DNA of 64,000 bases from Lineus longissimus (lineage: Eukaryota > Nemertea > Pilidiophora > Heteronemertea > Lineidae): assembly GCF_910592395.1 (NCBI RefSeq), contig NC_088309.1, forward strand, positions 2,358,501 through 2,422,500. The letters are read 5' to 3'. The notes under the pieces were generated by a model. The model ran no database searches. It saw only the letters and a list, made by a program, of their open reading frames with translations, and was not told the origin of the DNA. A program made the position numbers and the translations under genes. Below, piece by piece: positions 11,801 through 26,800 of the stretch; position 1 is the first letter of the stretch; every line of letters begins with the position of its first letter.

Positions 11801-14800
11801 AGAACAAATGCCCCAGATGAATTCTGAAATGTTTTTACAAAAATTCTGAATTCATGTGAAGACTTTGCCTCACAAAGACCACACAGTACAGTCTTGTTAT
11901 CAGAAGAAGACATCATTTTGATTCTCGGATGCATGAGTTCCTTGCTACTGTCGTCAGCTCGAAGGCTGCTTTCCTTTCAATATTCCGACGATGGTTCCGA
12001 TCTCATAGAGCAAAAACACCATAAAGGTGGTGTCTGTCAAAGATCTCACAGGGTGACCTTTCAAGGAGACACACTGATATTTCTTGTCAAAGAACTAAAG
12101 ATGGCTCAACTGGCCACCTACACGTGTGATGCCCTTTCCTTGTAAAGAGCACAGTGGTGTCAGTGCTGTATCTAATAGGACAATATCAATAGATGGAAAT
12201 AAAGATGGTACAGTGCAAAATATCTGACTGTTAAAGGTCTAAGCTGTTTTATTCATTGTATTTCGTTGTGGCTCAGGTAACTTTTGACAGTGCTGTCGCA
12301 CAGACTGATACACTAACGCATCAATGATAGGCTGGAGATGTTGAATCAATACAGACAAAGAGCTTTGTAACAGGATGATTGTTTTCAGTCTGACATGGAT
12401 TATGCGCCCACACTTATTAGATCGATGGCCTTTACATCATGAACATAAATTTAAAAGAATCTACTCAGCATTATTTTGACGATCAACATCTCTAAATTTG
12501 CAACATGGAAATCCTATATTATCATTTATAGGTTTTAGAAAATAATGAAGTATCATATTCTCCATTATTCCACAATGACGTCAATTCATAGGATGAATTA
12601 CAGTATGACGTCCAAGCCAGTGAAAACAAAGTCATTCTCAATCAGTTTGCGCCATATTTTTCAATAGTTCTTAATGGGGGACTATATATATATAGGCAGG
12701 AGCTTAGAGATCAAACCAGTGGTCTTTGGATCACTAATATGCCAAGGTAGTGGAATGGGTCATGTGTGATTCATTGATAAATATCATCCTCGTACAAGCA
12801 CTAATACATGTAGTTTCAATGAACTGTGTGATAGAAGAGACCCCTATTGGCAACTTTGTGCAACTTAATCTGACCAATCTGGCTGTGCCTATAGACTCCC
12901 TTTCATAAAACAACCCAAGCACTTTGAAATCCTGCACCAAGGATGGCTAGATCTTTGCAATAGACAAACTAATGTTGTTGCTGATAGGTGAAAGGTCACC
13001 AGTAAAAGCTTTCTAAAACAATCGTCTACAAGCTATTAGCCCAACTACCTGAACCACATATATCTGTTTTTTTCCGAAACTCAAAATGAAACATCTATGT
13101 TATCTACTTTGTTTCCTTTGATCATCTGACATTTAGGTTTAAGAACACATTAACCGCAAACTTGCATTTCAGGAAAATTTTCAAAAACTAAACATTTTCA
13201 CAATTTTTCTTGTGATGAATAAAGGCAACAAAGTGTGTAGGAGTCTCCATGTTGGCTAACCAAACATCACACTGCTATCAAACAATGGTAAATCTCACCT
13301 AAGGCAATACAAGACGCATTTCCGAAATCATGCCAACTCTAACTGTTGACATGGAGACAACAGGCCTAATCCTTCTACCACATATGTTTTAACATGCAGT
13401 TAACAAATATGGCAACAGGCCCTGTATGACAATTCTTAGGATGTGAGGTTGAATTGGTCATGCCAGTGTGAGAATATACTGACAGAGCGTGGAGAAGCTG
13501 GGCCTACATGTGCCTAACAATGCTATAGAGACCAGCTAGAGAAAGCATGGTAGTGATAGTCAGCAAATGCCAAGAACAGAGTTTCTAATGGTCACCACCT
13601 GAGATTCTAGTCTTTTCTCAAAAGTCAAATTCAACTACATTGATAAGGGGCTCATCATCATTACAATCATCATCATCACTGTGGAACTTTTTTGCATCCC
13701 TTTTGGGTCATTATAACATAACAGTACACCTGATACCAGAAGTTTGCTCCAGCTTCTAAATTTGACCGATTCCCATGGAAGAGATATTAGCTGCCGCGAG
13801 GACATCAACGATTCTTCCCAACACCCGACACCCACCCACTCTTCATTCTACACCAACTAATTTCATTAAAATTGAAACAAATTGAGCCCTGCAGCCCACC
13901 ATGCCAATTTCACCAACTCAATTAAAGAAGCCTCAAAGGGAGTTATTAGCTTCATGACTCGTTTTGTCATCAATGTGTTATCCCCATGCCATGTGACAGA
14001 CTGTCATTGCTAACACATGATATTTCTCCATATTAACTTTGGACACATTCACACTTCAATAGGCAAGCTAAAAAGACTGAAGCAAAAGCATGAAGGAGTA
14101 ATTAAGTCAAACAGGCTCTATTGGAGATAAGTGCACTCAGTTTATATATGTCTGATGACCTTTACAAATGAGGATTTGTGTTAAAAAACTGTCTGCTATT
14201 TCTAACTATGCACTGAGATTGGATATCTTAGCTGATGATTCGATAATTCAATATCAATCAAACACCAATTGTTTGTGCTTGACAACATATACGTGAAGTT
14301 CATGGATTGTTGTCATTGTCATGGATATGGAGTGTTCAATGTCAAGGAGATGAAGAGATTATTAGTGACTGTATGGTTATCAACAGCTCCTCAACCCAGC
14401 CAAGTATATCACAATCAACAGGTCTTAAGGTGACTTCAGTCCCAAGTGCTATAACATTTTGTGTGTCAGGATTTCTACTAATTCTAAGCCATTGCCCTGC
14501 GATGGACTAGTTTTGCAGTTTTAGATGTAGATGTAGGAGCCTGACTGAGGATCTGAGCTGTTTTTGGCAATTGCATCATCAGGGTAAACCAAAAATCACG
14601 ATTTTAACAACTTCGCTGTCACTAACCGCATTTGAATGCATGAATCTGGCACAGAACTTACCCAATGCAATTATTAGGATTGTACCGCTCCCAGCTAATG
14701 GGTAAAAAGTGGAGTTGAGAAACGATCCAGTCTATAAACAACATGATGAACACCACCATTGGGTGATCAATGATAAATCACCATCATTTCCCCAGCAAGA

Positions 14801-17800
14801 GCGGAATAAAGAATTGATTTCATATAATTCTAATCTTGATATGAATACCAATGCATGAGGCGAGATAAGGAGGATGTAAACCAAGCTCGAGGTGGCCGCT
14901 GGGAGGATGATAATGAGGCACTTGTGCAAGCAGGGCCTGATAGATAAGTTGGCCATCGTGCTTGGGATAATCCCACCTTGTTCTTCTTGTTCATACATTT
15001 ACACATACAGTTGTGCATATTTTTTGAGTACAGTGTTCATGTTTAAGAGAAAGGACTCTCTCATCCACAAAAGCCATCGCCCCTCAAAATGTCAAGCTTC
15101 GTCCGAAGGCCAATTCTGAACATGGCACCTTCCCCCAGAATTCATCCATGAATCACATCTGCTCATTCTCCTGTTGAAGATGACTCATGCCATCATGTCC
15201 AAACCTCAAAAGGTAAACTTGGCAATACCACACTACTTCACCATATCTGTTGGTTAACTATCCACCTGATCCACTCTAGTCTAATGTCTCTTGCCTTGGG
15301 CGATTCTCCACATCAAAGGTGGAGCTAATTTCCATAATGCCCATATCAATATAGATAGGGCCCAAGGTCTCTTGCCATAATAGTGAGGTAAAATGTTTGG
15401 ACAAAAATGAGATAGATAATGTTGTGCTGGTGTTCAATGTTGGAATAGTCACACTATAGTTTTTAAATGGGCCAATCTTATTGAGAGATGTGATATAAAT
15501 AACTGGTAGGGCGGCAATTATTATAGTGGCATAGTGGTGACAGTGCCAGGCTGATATCAGGGGGCCATGGGTTCGACTCCCAACGGATCACTGCTGTAGC
15601 AGAAGTACACGCTTGGCAGTGGTATCAGTGACAACAGTTCTTCAATGCTGAAGACCGTTTTCGTATTTGATACAAAATCTTGCATGTCCGAATCAATATC
15701 ATAGCTAACAACTCTGGCAAAGAGAACCACTTCACACATTCAAATAATTGCAATGCTGACACTTTTCGAGGACAGTAGCTACACATATCACACTCATGAG
15801 GAGGCTATAGGGTACATTGGTATTCATATTCTGAATGTTTTTTGTGCTTTAGGTTCTGAAATTGCAATGCACAGTAAGTGTCTAATTCATATCTCGAACT
15901 TGAGAGTACATGTATTTCTCAGAGTTATATTGCCACCTCAAATTTTTGCTAGTTTCAAATAAAATACCCACAGTTAAAAGATGCTCCTCTTAATAGATAG
16001 ATTGTTCCCGCCAACTTCATGAATATCAAAATAGTCATGTTGCCCACACCAGTACCAACTACGCATATCAACAACATCATTCGGTCACACCAAACAAGAC
16101 CATGACAGCAACGATTTGTACAGGATGCCTTCCCAAGTTAGGATGACACGCTTTAATTCCTTAATTTCCTTAAGGAATGCCACCTTCATTGATTTGCTAT
16201 TAAACCCCTCCTGTGGCAACATCATACATGCACACTAAGGAGAACTCATCAGCAATGGAGTGACGCTTAAAGAGGTTTATATGTTATCTGGTGTGAATAT
16301 TTCATGTAAGTATCTACATTAAAGAAGGAATCGGTAAAATGGTCCAAGTTACCACTTGTCATTTTTAGAACCAAGTACCCCTACCAATGTCCTCTCAACT
16401 GTTTGAAAACAAGTTTGCTTAAAACATGCTTGACAGTCAGGAAGAAGGCCCCCACTTATCAATTTCATCCATGTATGGCCAAAATGTGTTAGCACTTGCT
16501 TGTTTAATCTCCTTTTTGCACCCACCCCATGTCCTGCCAAAGTGCCATTATCATTTGACCTCAGCAAATAGGATTTGTGACCACAATGAATGAAATCTCC
16601 CACACCGGCTCACCTCAATCATCATCCATCTCTCCTCCCATCACCAGCAGCTTAGAACATAACCTTATGACTGCTAGCATTGCCAAACTAGATTTCCAAT
16701 TGATCGATGGAAAATGACAAAGTACCAAGCTTGTCAATGCCAGTGCCCCTTTCAATCATTGCTTTTCTTTTTGGCAATACCTTCACCATCAACTAGGCTG
16801 CTTGTGACATCAGACACGTTGTTACCTCGATCAGGACATGTCTGATGTACACCATGACTTCACCATCGAGAAAAGACTTCAAACTTCATTCTGTGATTTA
16901 AGATTCACAGCAGCAGCTGGGAATTCCAGCAAATTCGATTTAAATCTCAATATTTAAACAGGCGAATGTGTGAAGAAGTGGATTAAGTTGAATTGAAGGC
17001 TTTTGAAGCTACATCACGTTTAAACAGAGAGACTAAAGGACGAATTCAAGGCATGTTTGCTTGGATCTTCGAAACGTGTTACGGAAGTGGTTTCTTCGGG
17101 ACAGTTGGTAAATGGCTGATAAGGGTGAAAGGAGATGGGAGACTGAACCTGAATGAAGATGACAAATATTTTCCAAGGTATTTCTGAAAAGCCAATGGTT
17201 GACTGCAATACTGACAAGACCGTATTCCACAGGTGTGGGCTGCGTCTTGAGAAGCTTCCGCCACCATAACCCTGCAATTACAGAAGGTTCAAATCGACAA
17301 ATGACAAGTGGTGAGGCACATTTAGTCACTTAGATTCAAAATTTGATTGCTTAAGATTGAATCACTGTGACATAGTGAAGCCAACAGTGCCAAAGCGACA
17401 CGCTATAAGGTCAAACGTTGAAGAACAGAATGCACTCAACTTTTTATCAGAATTGACATCTAGCACCGAAGCAAATGAGACACATTCAAGGCAACATAAA
17501 ATCACTAACTGACAATCTGTTCATGTCGCGAACCATCCCAATGAATTATTTAAAAGCAAAGCTCAAACTGGCTGTGAAAGAAGAAACTCAATTTATTCTC
17601 GAAACACATTAGGGAGGATTGAAAAATATTTTTATAGATTGATTCAACTTGATTCCTCCTCGCACCTGAGCATGGAAAAGCACTTGTCACAGGGTGTCAC
17701 AAGAGATCATTACAATTCACCTCACAGGAGGGCGTTGGTTTTTACCTCATGCCTTATAGGGCAAAACGACGACTCATTGTATTGAATGTAAAACTGCCAA

Positions 17801-20800
17801 ATTAAAGAACTGGCAATCATTATCAGGAAAAATATATAATTCTTGATTTAGGGTACCTCATTTCCTGACAACTGAACGATTAGTCATAAGATGCAACAAG
17901 AAGTCACAAATAGGAGATCAGAAATTACAAACCATCCCACCTGAGGCAGGATGGACGACGCAAAAGGTTTCAAAGCAATTTCATAAATGATGGCCAATGT
18001 GACCTGAGGGTACAGACAAGCCATCATAATGCCATCGCTGGTAATCATACACTGATGACAGGGACTCAAGTGCTGGGCAAATACGGCAGAATTCAATTAG
18101 AAGAATTTGATGCTTTGTATGCTTGCCAGATTCAGAGCATCAGTGAGTGGAATTCTGAAGTAAACGGACACTTTTTTTCCTCTGAAGAGGGTAATAAAAT
18201 ACAGGCTCATATCATGTGAGAAATCCAAGGTATATGTCACCTGTTTCATTTCCGCTGTAATCTTGCGGAAGGAAGAGTGAAGCAAATCATTTCACAGGGA
18301 GAGCTCGAGGTATTTATCTCCTAGTTCCGCAAGCAATCATCCAGTTGCAGCCTCGCCCATGGGGATATCAAAATCAACCGAAAAATGATGAGGAAATGAG
18401 GAATAAAGAATTAGCTGTTGATCTATTACCTGGAATATGCAGCCTGAAACTTTTAGTCGTGTCTGCCGTTATCTGTAGCAACACCATGAGCCAGCAAGCT
18501 ATAATTCAAACAATTTGACTAAGATCCCCACAAAAGCATATCAATAAAATCTGACTAAAGCTCACTGATGATATCAAATTGACATGATGGATAAAATAGG
18601 AAGTTAAGCCGCTTAAAATATATCATTCTGTCCTTGGGAGTAGATGGTTCTCTTGACACTGAAACACTGGCTGGTAAGTAGCTGTACTCTACAACCTCTC
18701 GTAAAGGGGTCCAGTTCAATTGATGACATGTGTTATTGGCAGGGTTGTGATCACACCATAACATGCCCACAGTTCTTCATCCCAGACAGGCTCTCCTCCC
18801 AAACCACCAATTCACTGATTGTTATTCGTATCTACAGGCTAACCTTTCAAAATGCCACAAATTACGTTAACCTCATGTTGCTGTAGCATGTGACACTGGT
18901 GTGGACGTGATCAGAAGCCGAGGGAGTCTGGGCTGTATTGACCACTCATGGTCTGCAGATGGTCATGCCGACCAATGGGACTGATGATTTGTAGTGCCTT
19001 GTTCAGTCAAGCAGGTAGGGACTCGACCACGGAAAAAGGACTGAGCAATTTTAAGTCTATTTAGTAAGAAGGATTAGGGATACATTTATCAATCATGGTC
19101 AATATCGGCTCTCTTGGCTGATAAGATCATGCAGGACCTCCGCGTATAAGCCTGACACAGAATTGAAATCTCCATGTAAAGAAAGAGGATATCCTTGGAA
19201 TGAGGTTTAGAGACAGGCCAGACTGGGCATCTAGGACCTCAAAATATACCTCAATTCCATCCAATGCACTTATTCAACAGCACGATTCATGAATGTACTC
19301 TAAGTCTAACCAGATGTTTATAGTTAACACAAGAAAATAACATCTTTAGCATCGACCCAAAGCATGTGGGACCATCTCCAACTAATGGTCTGGCTGGATA
19401 TAACGACCATGTGACCCAAGGGCATATCAGTAGCTCAAGCTGAATAATATAACCAGAAGCTTTTCAATCTTAGTAGGTAACAGTGTGGCCGACACGTTCG
19501 ACCTGTTTGCTGGAGGTTGTAAGCAGAGAAAGAAGAAGACCCTTGTCAAAACAGTGGATGAGTTTCAGCCTCATGATCAAGAGGTTGTTGTGGGTTCACC
19601 TCCTGGCCACGTTGCTGCTTGATTCCCCTACTGGTCGAGTTCAAGTGAGCGCCTTCTGCTTGCACCTTGAAACCCTAGATTGATATCTCTGTAGGACGGA
19701 ATTATTACATGCAGGGAAACCAGGAAAAGTGCGATACAAGAACTCATATTATCATCATCATCATGACTCGCGACCAATTAAGAGAGGTGCAAATACAAGC
19801 TACTGAGATCAGCCAAGGGGAAAGTTCTGTTAATGGCCAGCGCTTGAATGTCTTGGTAGTTGAAGTGGAAGGATGAGCTGAGAGCTATCGATCGAAGATC
19901 GACGAATTTAAACATACGCTAAAACCAAGGAAAGACTGGCAATGAGAGACAAACAGTTTGTCACTCTTTAAGATACCGACATTTTTGGTTATTGGAAGAG
20001 TCCAGGGACTGTTCTGAATGAATGACAATCTGATGTCTCTGAACACCAGCTTTCAAAACTGAGTTATAATTGGAATCTACGGCCGATATCGGTTTCGCTG
20101 GTGAAACATGAGAATTACTGCTCTGATTGGACCTGACACATCCATTCGGAGAAGAGTTGGTTGTAAAGACACTAATGAGCCCCGTTAACATCTGATCGGT
20201 GTGCTCCGAGCTGGCGACCAGACACAAAGGTTAATGATCAAGATAAAGACTATTGGTTATTGGTGAAGCCAAAGGAATCACCAACAGCTACAGACTAATC
20301 CCCAAGTTCACAGTGGCACAAGAGAGGAAGGGCTCTCAGCGGCTTGAGACAAGAAGGGGTCAGCACTATCGATCATTTGATAGTTTATCCTGCATTAGAC
20401 TCTGTGATCAAGGGATATAATCAGACAACTCACGGATAACCCGGAGGGTGTTGTCGATTAGGATGTCTGAAATGTATCAGATAAAGTTTCTGTCTGCAGG
20501 CGAATGCCCATGCGATGTATAAGCCTCCTTTGCATAACTTCCCTGTGTCACATCTGGTATCGAGTATTGCCGACTGATGCAGTAAGACACCTGTAGCAAC
20601 AACTGAACAGAAGAAGGATTAGGCGCTGCACAAACAAGCAATTTTTATCGCAGTGATCAAATCGGGAGGTTACATCCCAATGTGGCTCTATTTCTTAACA
20701 GGTTAGCGCCATTCGGAAATAGAACATGTAGCCTACCTAGCAGTTCTGAAAAAGAGTGGTAGGGTTCTGGGCATTTTATTTCATCTCAAAGAAACCCTAA

Positions 20801-23800
20801 GCAATCATATAGAATCTACATTTATCCAATTAAGCACATCACAGGGCACCTGCCGGTGACTGGTGGAGAGAGAGATAGCCATCAGGAGCAATCAATTGGC
20901 CAAATATGGTGACAGACAACAAACTGGCTGATTTATCAGCTATTTGAAAGGCCAGATGCCGTGACAGACTCTGAGGGAGGAAATGGGATACTTTAGAAAT
21001 AAGAGAATTGGCCCTGGTGGCTGGGCTAGAACAGCACGGATGCCTTCGTGCATTTTTATACCTATGCCGCCTGGGGGATGTTAGAGCAATGGGGAGATTT
21101 GTTATATCAGGTACCTAGAGTATCCAGACTAGGGGCTTTGGGAAGTTACTGATGAAAAAGAAACGCAGCATCTACTTTTTGCCAGGGAAAGCTTAGAAAA
21201 AGAAGGAACAGACGTGCAGTTTTTTCTATACAGATCCTGCAGTGAAAATGGTAGTCGCTCAACTCTTTCTTTGTAAATGCTTAGAACTACAACAGAACAG
21301 CGACATCACCTGTCCAACCCATTCCAAGGTTATCAGGGATGCAGCAGGAGTCAGAAATCATCCCAGATCATGTGGGCATTAGCTATCTATCAAGATCATA
21401 TATATCAGTCCCTCAGGAAACCAATCGGACAGAAGGGTGATGTGACATGTCCGGCATTATCACAATCTCGCCCCCAGGTGGAAGCTCTATGAAATATACA
21501 CTGCTTGATATAGACTCATTGTCATGGATTTCCTTGCCAGCAGGGCACATCAACAAAAGAACTTTTGTATAACACACTTGTTACCACAGCAGCAGTTTCA
21601 AAGCCATTTTGAAGCTTGCTTCATTCAAGTCACCTTCCAAAACAATCTTATCAGAGAGAAAAACACTCAGAATCACGTATGCATGCTTGGGGCAATAACC
21701 ATAGGTGATGGTTCAGTTGGCCGAGTCCTTCCTAAGGTTGCCGCAAATCATTTGCCGTTATCTGTCATGACCACATCATGCCAATCAGACAGGAAACCAT
21801 CGAGGGATGAATGCTTCCCTAATCTGAAGCGGAGGCATCATGTCCTCTATATCATTCCTGAGGTCCAAATGTCGCATTAGGGATGCGCCACACGGCAAGA
21901 GCTATTTAGACTTATCATCGGAGCATCATCAATCATGATTCCTAGGCGTCAGTCAGTCAGAAAACCACTGGTAATGACAGCAGGGTGGAATTTGGCAGCC
22001 ATCTACTAACTAATGGTGTAAGCAAGCACATTAGGGTTGTTCTTGGTAAGAAGTCTTTGCACATGCACCACTCAGAACATTCAGCCTTCTACCTGACCTA
22101 GCAAATGAGGAATCATCCCTTTTTAAAGAAACGAAACAATGCTGAGATCCACGTTTCCATGGCGGCAGCTGTAAGACATTGTCTCCACAAAAGGCTCTGC
22201 ACAGAAATACCTGTTCATGGTAGTGAAATGGTCGAGTCACCAAGAGCAAGCAATAAGGCGCATCATTTATAACTTCGTTTGGAAGGGAGTCAGAAGCCCG
22301 GCACTTTAATGACAAAGCCACTGCACTCCACAGCACAAGTGGAAAATGATGATGTTCGTGTGATGTTCCAACTCTTGAACATCCACCTCTTCTCAACAAG
22401 CGATTTATGGTAATCACATTCCCTCCAGCTAAATGGATTGGTAGAAAGAATTTCATCACCAGGAATGCCATTATCTTCGCTTACCTCTGGGACATGGTGA
22501 AATGAAAATCACTGCAAAGTGGTCTATGGTGGACAAAAAATCCAAATGGTTTGGTAGTCAGAGGGCATGGTCAGTTCATAAAATAGTCTGCAAAACATCT
22601 TTTCTCGCGTGAATATCAATATTCTGGTTAGAAGAGGTTTCAATTTGTTCAGTTTGGTGGATCAGGCAACTACAATTGCTTGATAACCCCTAGTGTATTC
22701 TCTAAGTTAGATCAGTCTCTGCGATTTACTGTTGAGTCGGTGGTATGCCCCCAACAATGATGACTGCAGTGGGAGGTTTTGCCACCACAAAACCAACACC
22801 AAGTAGAAAGCAATCAGTATCCTTTGCATTGCCTGGGCAGTCCTCATCTTGATTACAAGTTCAGGAACTGGCCAAAGGACGTTTCAAAGAGACAGGAAAT
22901 GGAAACGACATTGATCAGTCTGGAGGAGAAGAAGACCAGCTGATAATTTCCTTTGTGGGCATCGGACACAGAAGATCGAAAAGATCTCGTCTGCCCTTAA
23001 ACTGGTTATCGCGATCAGCAATTCTTATTGCAGGCACCCGGGACGACGACCACTCTAACTTGGCAATTTTTGTCGCATGTGATTATGATCAAAGGTTGCA
23101 ACCCACACAAATGGCAACATGACTTGAACTTCTTATACTTGTCTCGGCTGGGTCGGCTGGCACACCTCCAAGTTATCTTCGAGCAGCCATGCCCATGGTC
23201 ATCGTAACAAGGCTGAGGAAATGTCCTCCTGTAAGGCAATGAGGGGGTTGTTGCTGGTGAAACAACCCAAGATGTTCACCAACTGTACATGATCTAATCA
23301 GGAATGGGTATCAGACGAAAGAGAATATTCACTTTATCTCATTGTTGGACAAGTGGATAAGGAGACAATCAAATCACAGAGACTAAGTGAGTAACTCAGG
23401 GTGACAAATCCTAATGTCATGAGCGAAAGCCAAGTGGATGACAAAGTGGGTCTTTATCAATCATCACACGAGACAATTAAGAAAGAGGACTCCAATCAAC
23501 ACGGCAGTACTTGCAGTGACATCGGATATTCTGATCAACAGTCTTAAAAGCTTTCACAGAGGTGATGATGTTCAGAAAGGAGGTTGAGATTGCGATGCCT
23601 TTGTCTTGGCCACTTGGATTCGCGCCTGGCTAAATGTCATGATACCATACGCATCCTATGGCAGAAACCTGTTTTGTTCCAAGTGGTGATTAAAAGTGAG
23701 CTCTGACTAATTACCGACTATGTAATCACTGATACAGACAGCTTCTTTGATTAAATTAACACGATTCAGCGGTTTTTCTTGATGCATGTTCGTTAAAAAT

Positions 23801-26800
23801 ACCTTGTCTAATTAATTACTACATGTAGCTCTGCTAATTAGAAAGTTGATGGAAAATGCAGGCAGCAGTGAGAAGACTGCAGTCCATCAGACTTGGTCCA
23901 TCAAGCAACTGTGAAATAATAATTGATCACTGTCAGAAGAAATCGCAACATAATGAAATTGAAGATTTATTTTTGCGGGTTATTATGATCACAGAATGCA
24001 AGGAAGCCAGCAAGGAACTTTGCACTGTCTGCCCATTGCCGTTGAAGGAACTTTTCGAAGTTCTGAAGATGTTTAAATCACATCTTGCCGTGTTTAAATG
24101 TGGCAGTCTATTTCAAGCTACAAGGATGCGTTCGGGAGTTTTCTGGACCATCTCGGCCGTGGGCATATCTAATTATCTCTCTGCCCGCATTTTATCCCAA
24201 AAGACAGCGTTTAATGTCATACTGAAATGTTTATGAGAAAGACACAGGTGGCTTCTCTTCACAATCCAACACTGCTCTGACATTTGAGCAGACCTTCCAT
24301 GCCATTTAAAAAATCTACCAACAAACCTTTGATGTTCAAAGCTGGTATCTCTTCTTTTTCGCTTGCCATCTCACCCATGGAAATAGCAATCCATTAGGCG
24401 AAACATTACTTTCCCTGGCTACTAATGTTGAGTCTTTTTATGAACAGGAAGCATTCGAATGAGGATAAAAATAACACAAATTCTAAAGCATTCTTGGAGC
24501 AGAAACATTTGATTACCATTACCAATTTTGACCAGTGTGACCTTGAAAATTAGGTCAAGCTCAATGTTGTTACAGCAGAGGGATGAACCTCTTAATGTGA
24601 CACTTTCAATGAAATTTGAAAGTGATGCCAAATTGGCGACATTGGCCTTAGTAACATATCAGTTTCAAATTCTTATTTTTTATGCTTTCTTGATGAAGTG
24701 ACTTACCTTTGATCCTTCGACGCTGATAATTCTATATGAGTTCCTCTGACTGTCAAAGTAATAGCTGACGTTGACTGCTGCACTACTGGTTGGTAACCAG
24801 TTCTTCTTCGTTTTGGGGTCGATTTGGAAAACATGGGCCTTTGTTGTGTAGATTGGCTGCTCCCTGGAAAGATCAACAACAAGAATGGTGGTTAGTATTG
24901 GTTGCAAGTTTTGGAAACCCAGAACGGCCTTCATGGTCTTATAAGTTACCAAAGAAGATGATATGAATCAAGTTTAGATGCAAAAATCTTGGTGGTTAAA
25001 AGTGAAAAAAGGCTGTAGGAGCTGACACAGGGCGGGATGCAGTATTGTTAGGTCATCAAGAGGAAAAGTTAGCTCACCAGAAAGATAATAACATTGTTCA
25101 TATCAGAAAGACACAGGACGCCCAACAGACAAATCGGATCGCTGATGTGCCAGATAATTGTCTTATTGTGTGTTTGCCAATATTTCGCAATATCAGCGAG
25201 GTTAAACTGATTGTCTGGCTCCATCATCGACGTGCAGAAAGGATAGTCAACCAGAAATGAGATAAAATCGTCCTGCTGGGAATTGTACAAATCATTTCCT
25301 TAGCGAAGAGCGCCTGCCGTTCGACAATGTCAATATTATCAGGGGCAAGGAATTTAGTCATCAGGTCGGCAGACAAACAGGTTTAGTTGGCAGAGGATAA
25401 AACAAAACCAGGTTTTTACCTCGTCGGGTCTCGAGACAAACAAGTCCAACATGCCCGTTTATGAGAAAGAATACCAAAAACCCACACTCAGTTAGCGGGT
25501 ATACACTATAGTGGCCAGAAACAATAGTGGTTTTCAGTGCCGATTGATGCTGCAGATATCATACAGAAAGAGCTGACCTAACACCTCTCTGTTTCTATCA
25601 CAAATCCCCTTTGACATATTCCACACAATGTTAGTTAACGTGAATTTCCGAGCCTTCATGAAATTTTTTATCAATATGAATTTATAAATATAACTGATCA
25701 TAAAAGCCAACAATATGAATTCAGTTTCTTATAACCTATAGATTCCATGCTGACCTTTGATAAATATCAGAGTATAGCAACAAAGGACATCTGATCCTAT
25801 AACATTATATAAACAAGTGTTTCATTGAAAGAAAACACGCGGTATTCCCCACTCATTGATCTGAGTTAATTACATGTACCAGGTAAAGCAATACCAGGTA
25901 TTTAATAGTACAATGGAAATCAATGGAAGACAAAGAGGCCCAAACAAGAATAAATAAAGACTAATCTTTAATAATCCTTGGCCCAACCATTTACAAGTTT
26001 TGTGTTGATGTGGCTGAGCCTGAGGAATATGGACCAGCAAGTGGGTTTAGTGGCTCTTTACTGCAGGCAGACAGTTATCACAAGGGTTTAAAGTTCTTCT
26101 CCACAATTTTAGAAGTCAAACAGTCTCCATTTTTCCAATGACAAAGATCATCTGTTGTTTGCTCAACAGTTCTCTAAATAGAATGATGCTGGTAGAGATG
26201 ACTCTACTCTAAAAGAGAAAGATGTTGAACTTCTTTTTTTTCACCCATGTCAACTCTTGCTCTTACTTTTTACCGGAATGCCGTTAGAACGGGCAAGAAA
26301 AAGCAAGTCAACACAAAGAGAGGAAAGCATGATTCTGCAACTGACAGACACTAATTCCTGTCTCACTTGCACCATTTACAGACATGAGACAACAAAAGGA
26401 GCCAGTTTCCCCGCGACAGACTCAGTCCTTGGCGACAATAGGGAACGATATTGGTTGACGCCTTATCATGTTCTATTCCACTGGAGCGGAATGACAATAT
26501 CAGATGTCTCAGGATATTAAATTTCGAGGTCAATAAACAGTGATCGCCGGCATTTCATGAAGATTTACAGTATATTCAGCAGGAAAACTTCCAACCCAAA
26601 AATCAACAGATCCAGATTTTTCGAATTTCAGAAATTTCCTTAGGATGTATAGTCTTGTATTCCCTGACCTAAACTGCTCCGCCTCATGCGGCTTCATACC
26701 AAACTATATCACCCCTCAGGATGTAGCGGCCAACATGAAATATTGCAAACAGCACTTCCTAGTGACGCGAAAAACATGTTGTGTTTCTCACACAAAGAAA

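Larger units (their letters stand above)
11748..24706 (-). other. Homer intron 2 (12.96 kb), mostly unique sequence
   Basis: The intron splits the EVH1 coding sequence after residue 54, between phase-0 sites. I see no nested gene: the longest open frames (about 120-146 codons near 22.0-22.5 and 23.9-24.2 kb) lack domain character. It holds a dispersed-repeat fragment (12819-12895), a SINE-like piece near 15.5 kb, short CAT-rich runs at 13.65 kb, and ATTA-rich patches such as 23800-23845. From about 16 kb on I saw no TIR element or minisatellite, which sets it apart from the window's ends. Confidence 0.75.

Noticed and set aside
15521-15600. Functional tRNA gene
   Set aside because: A and B boxes are present but no acceptor stem or complete cloverleaf can be drawn.
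22031-22471. 146-codon minus-strand ORF in Homer intron 2
   Set aside because: No domain, no splice partners, no compositional signal; such lengths are expected by chance in 20 kb of intron. The same holds for the ORFs at 21524-21880 and 23856-24236.
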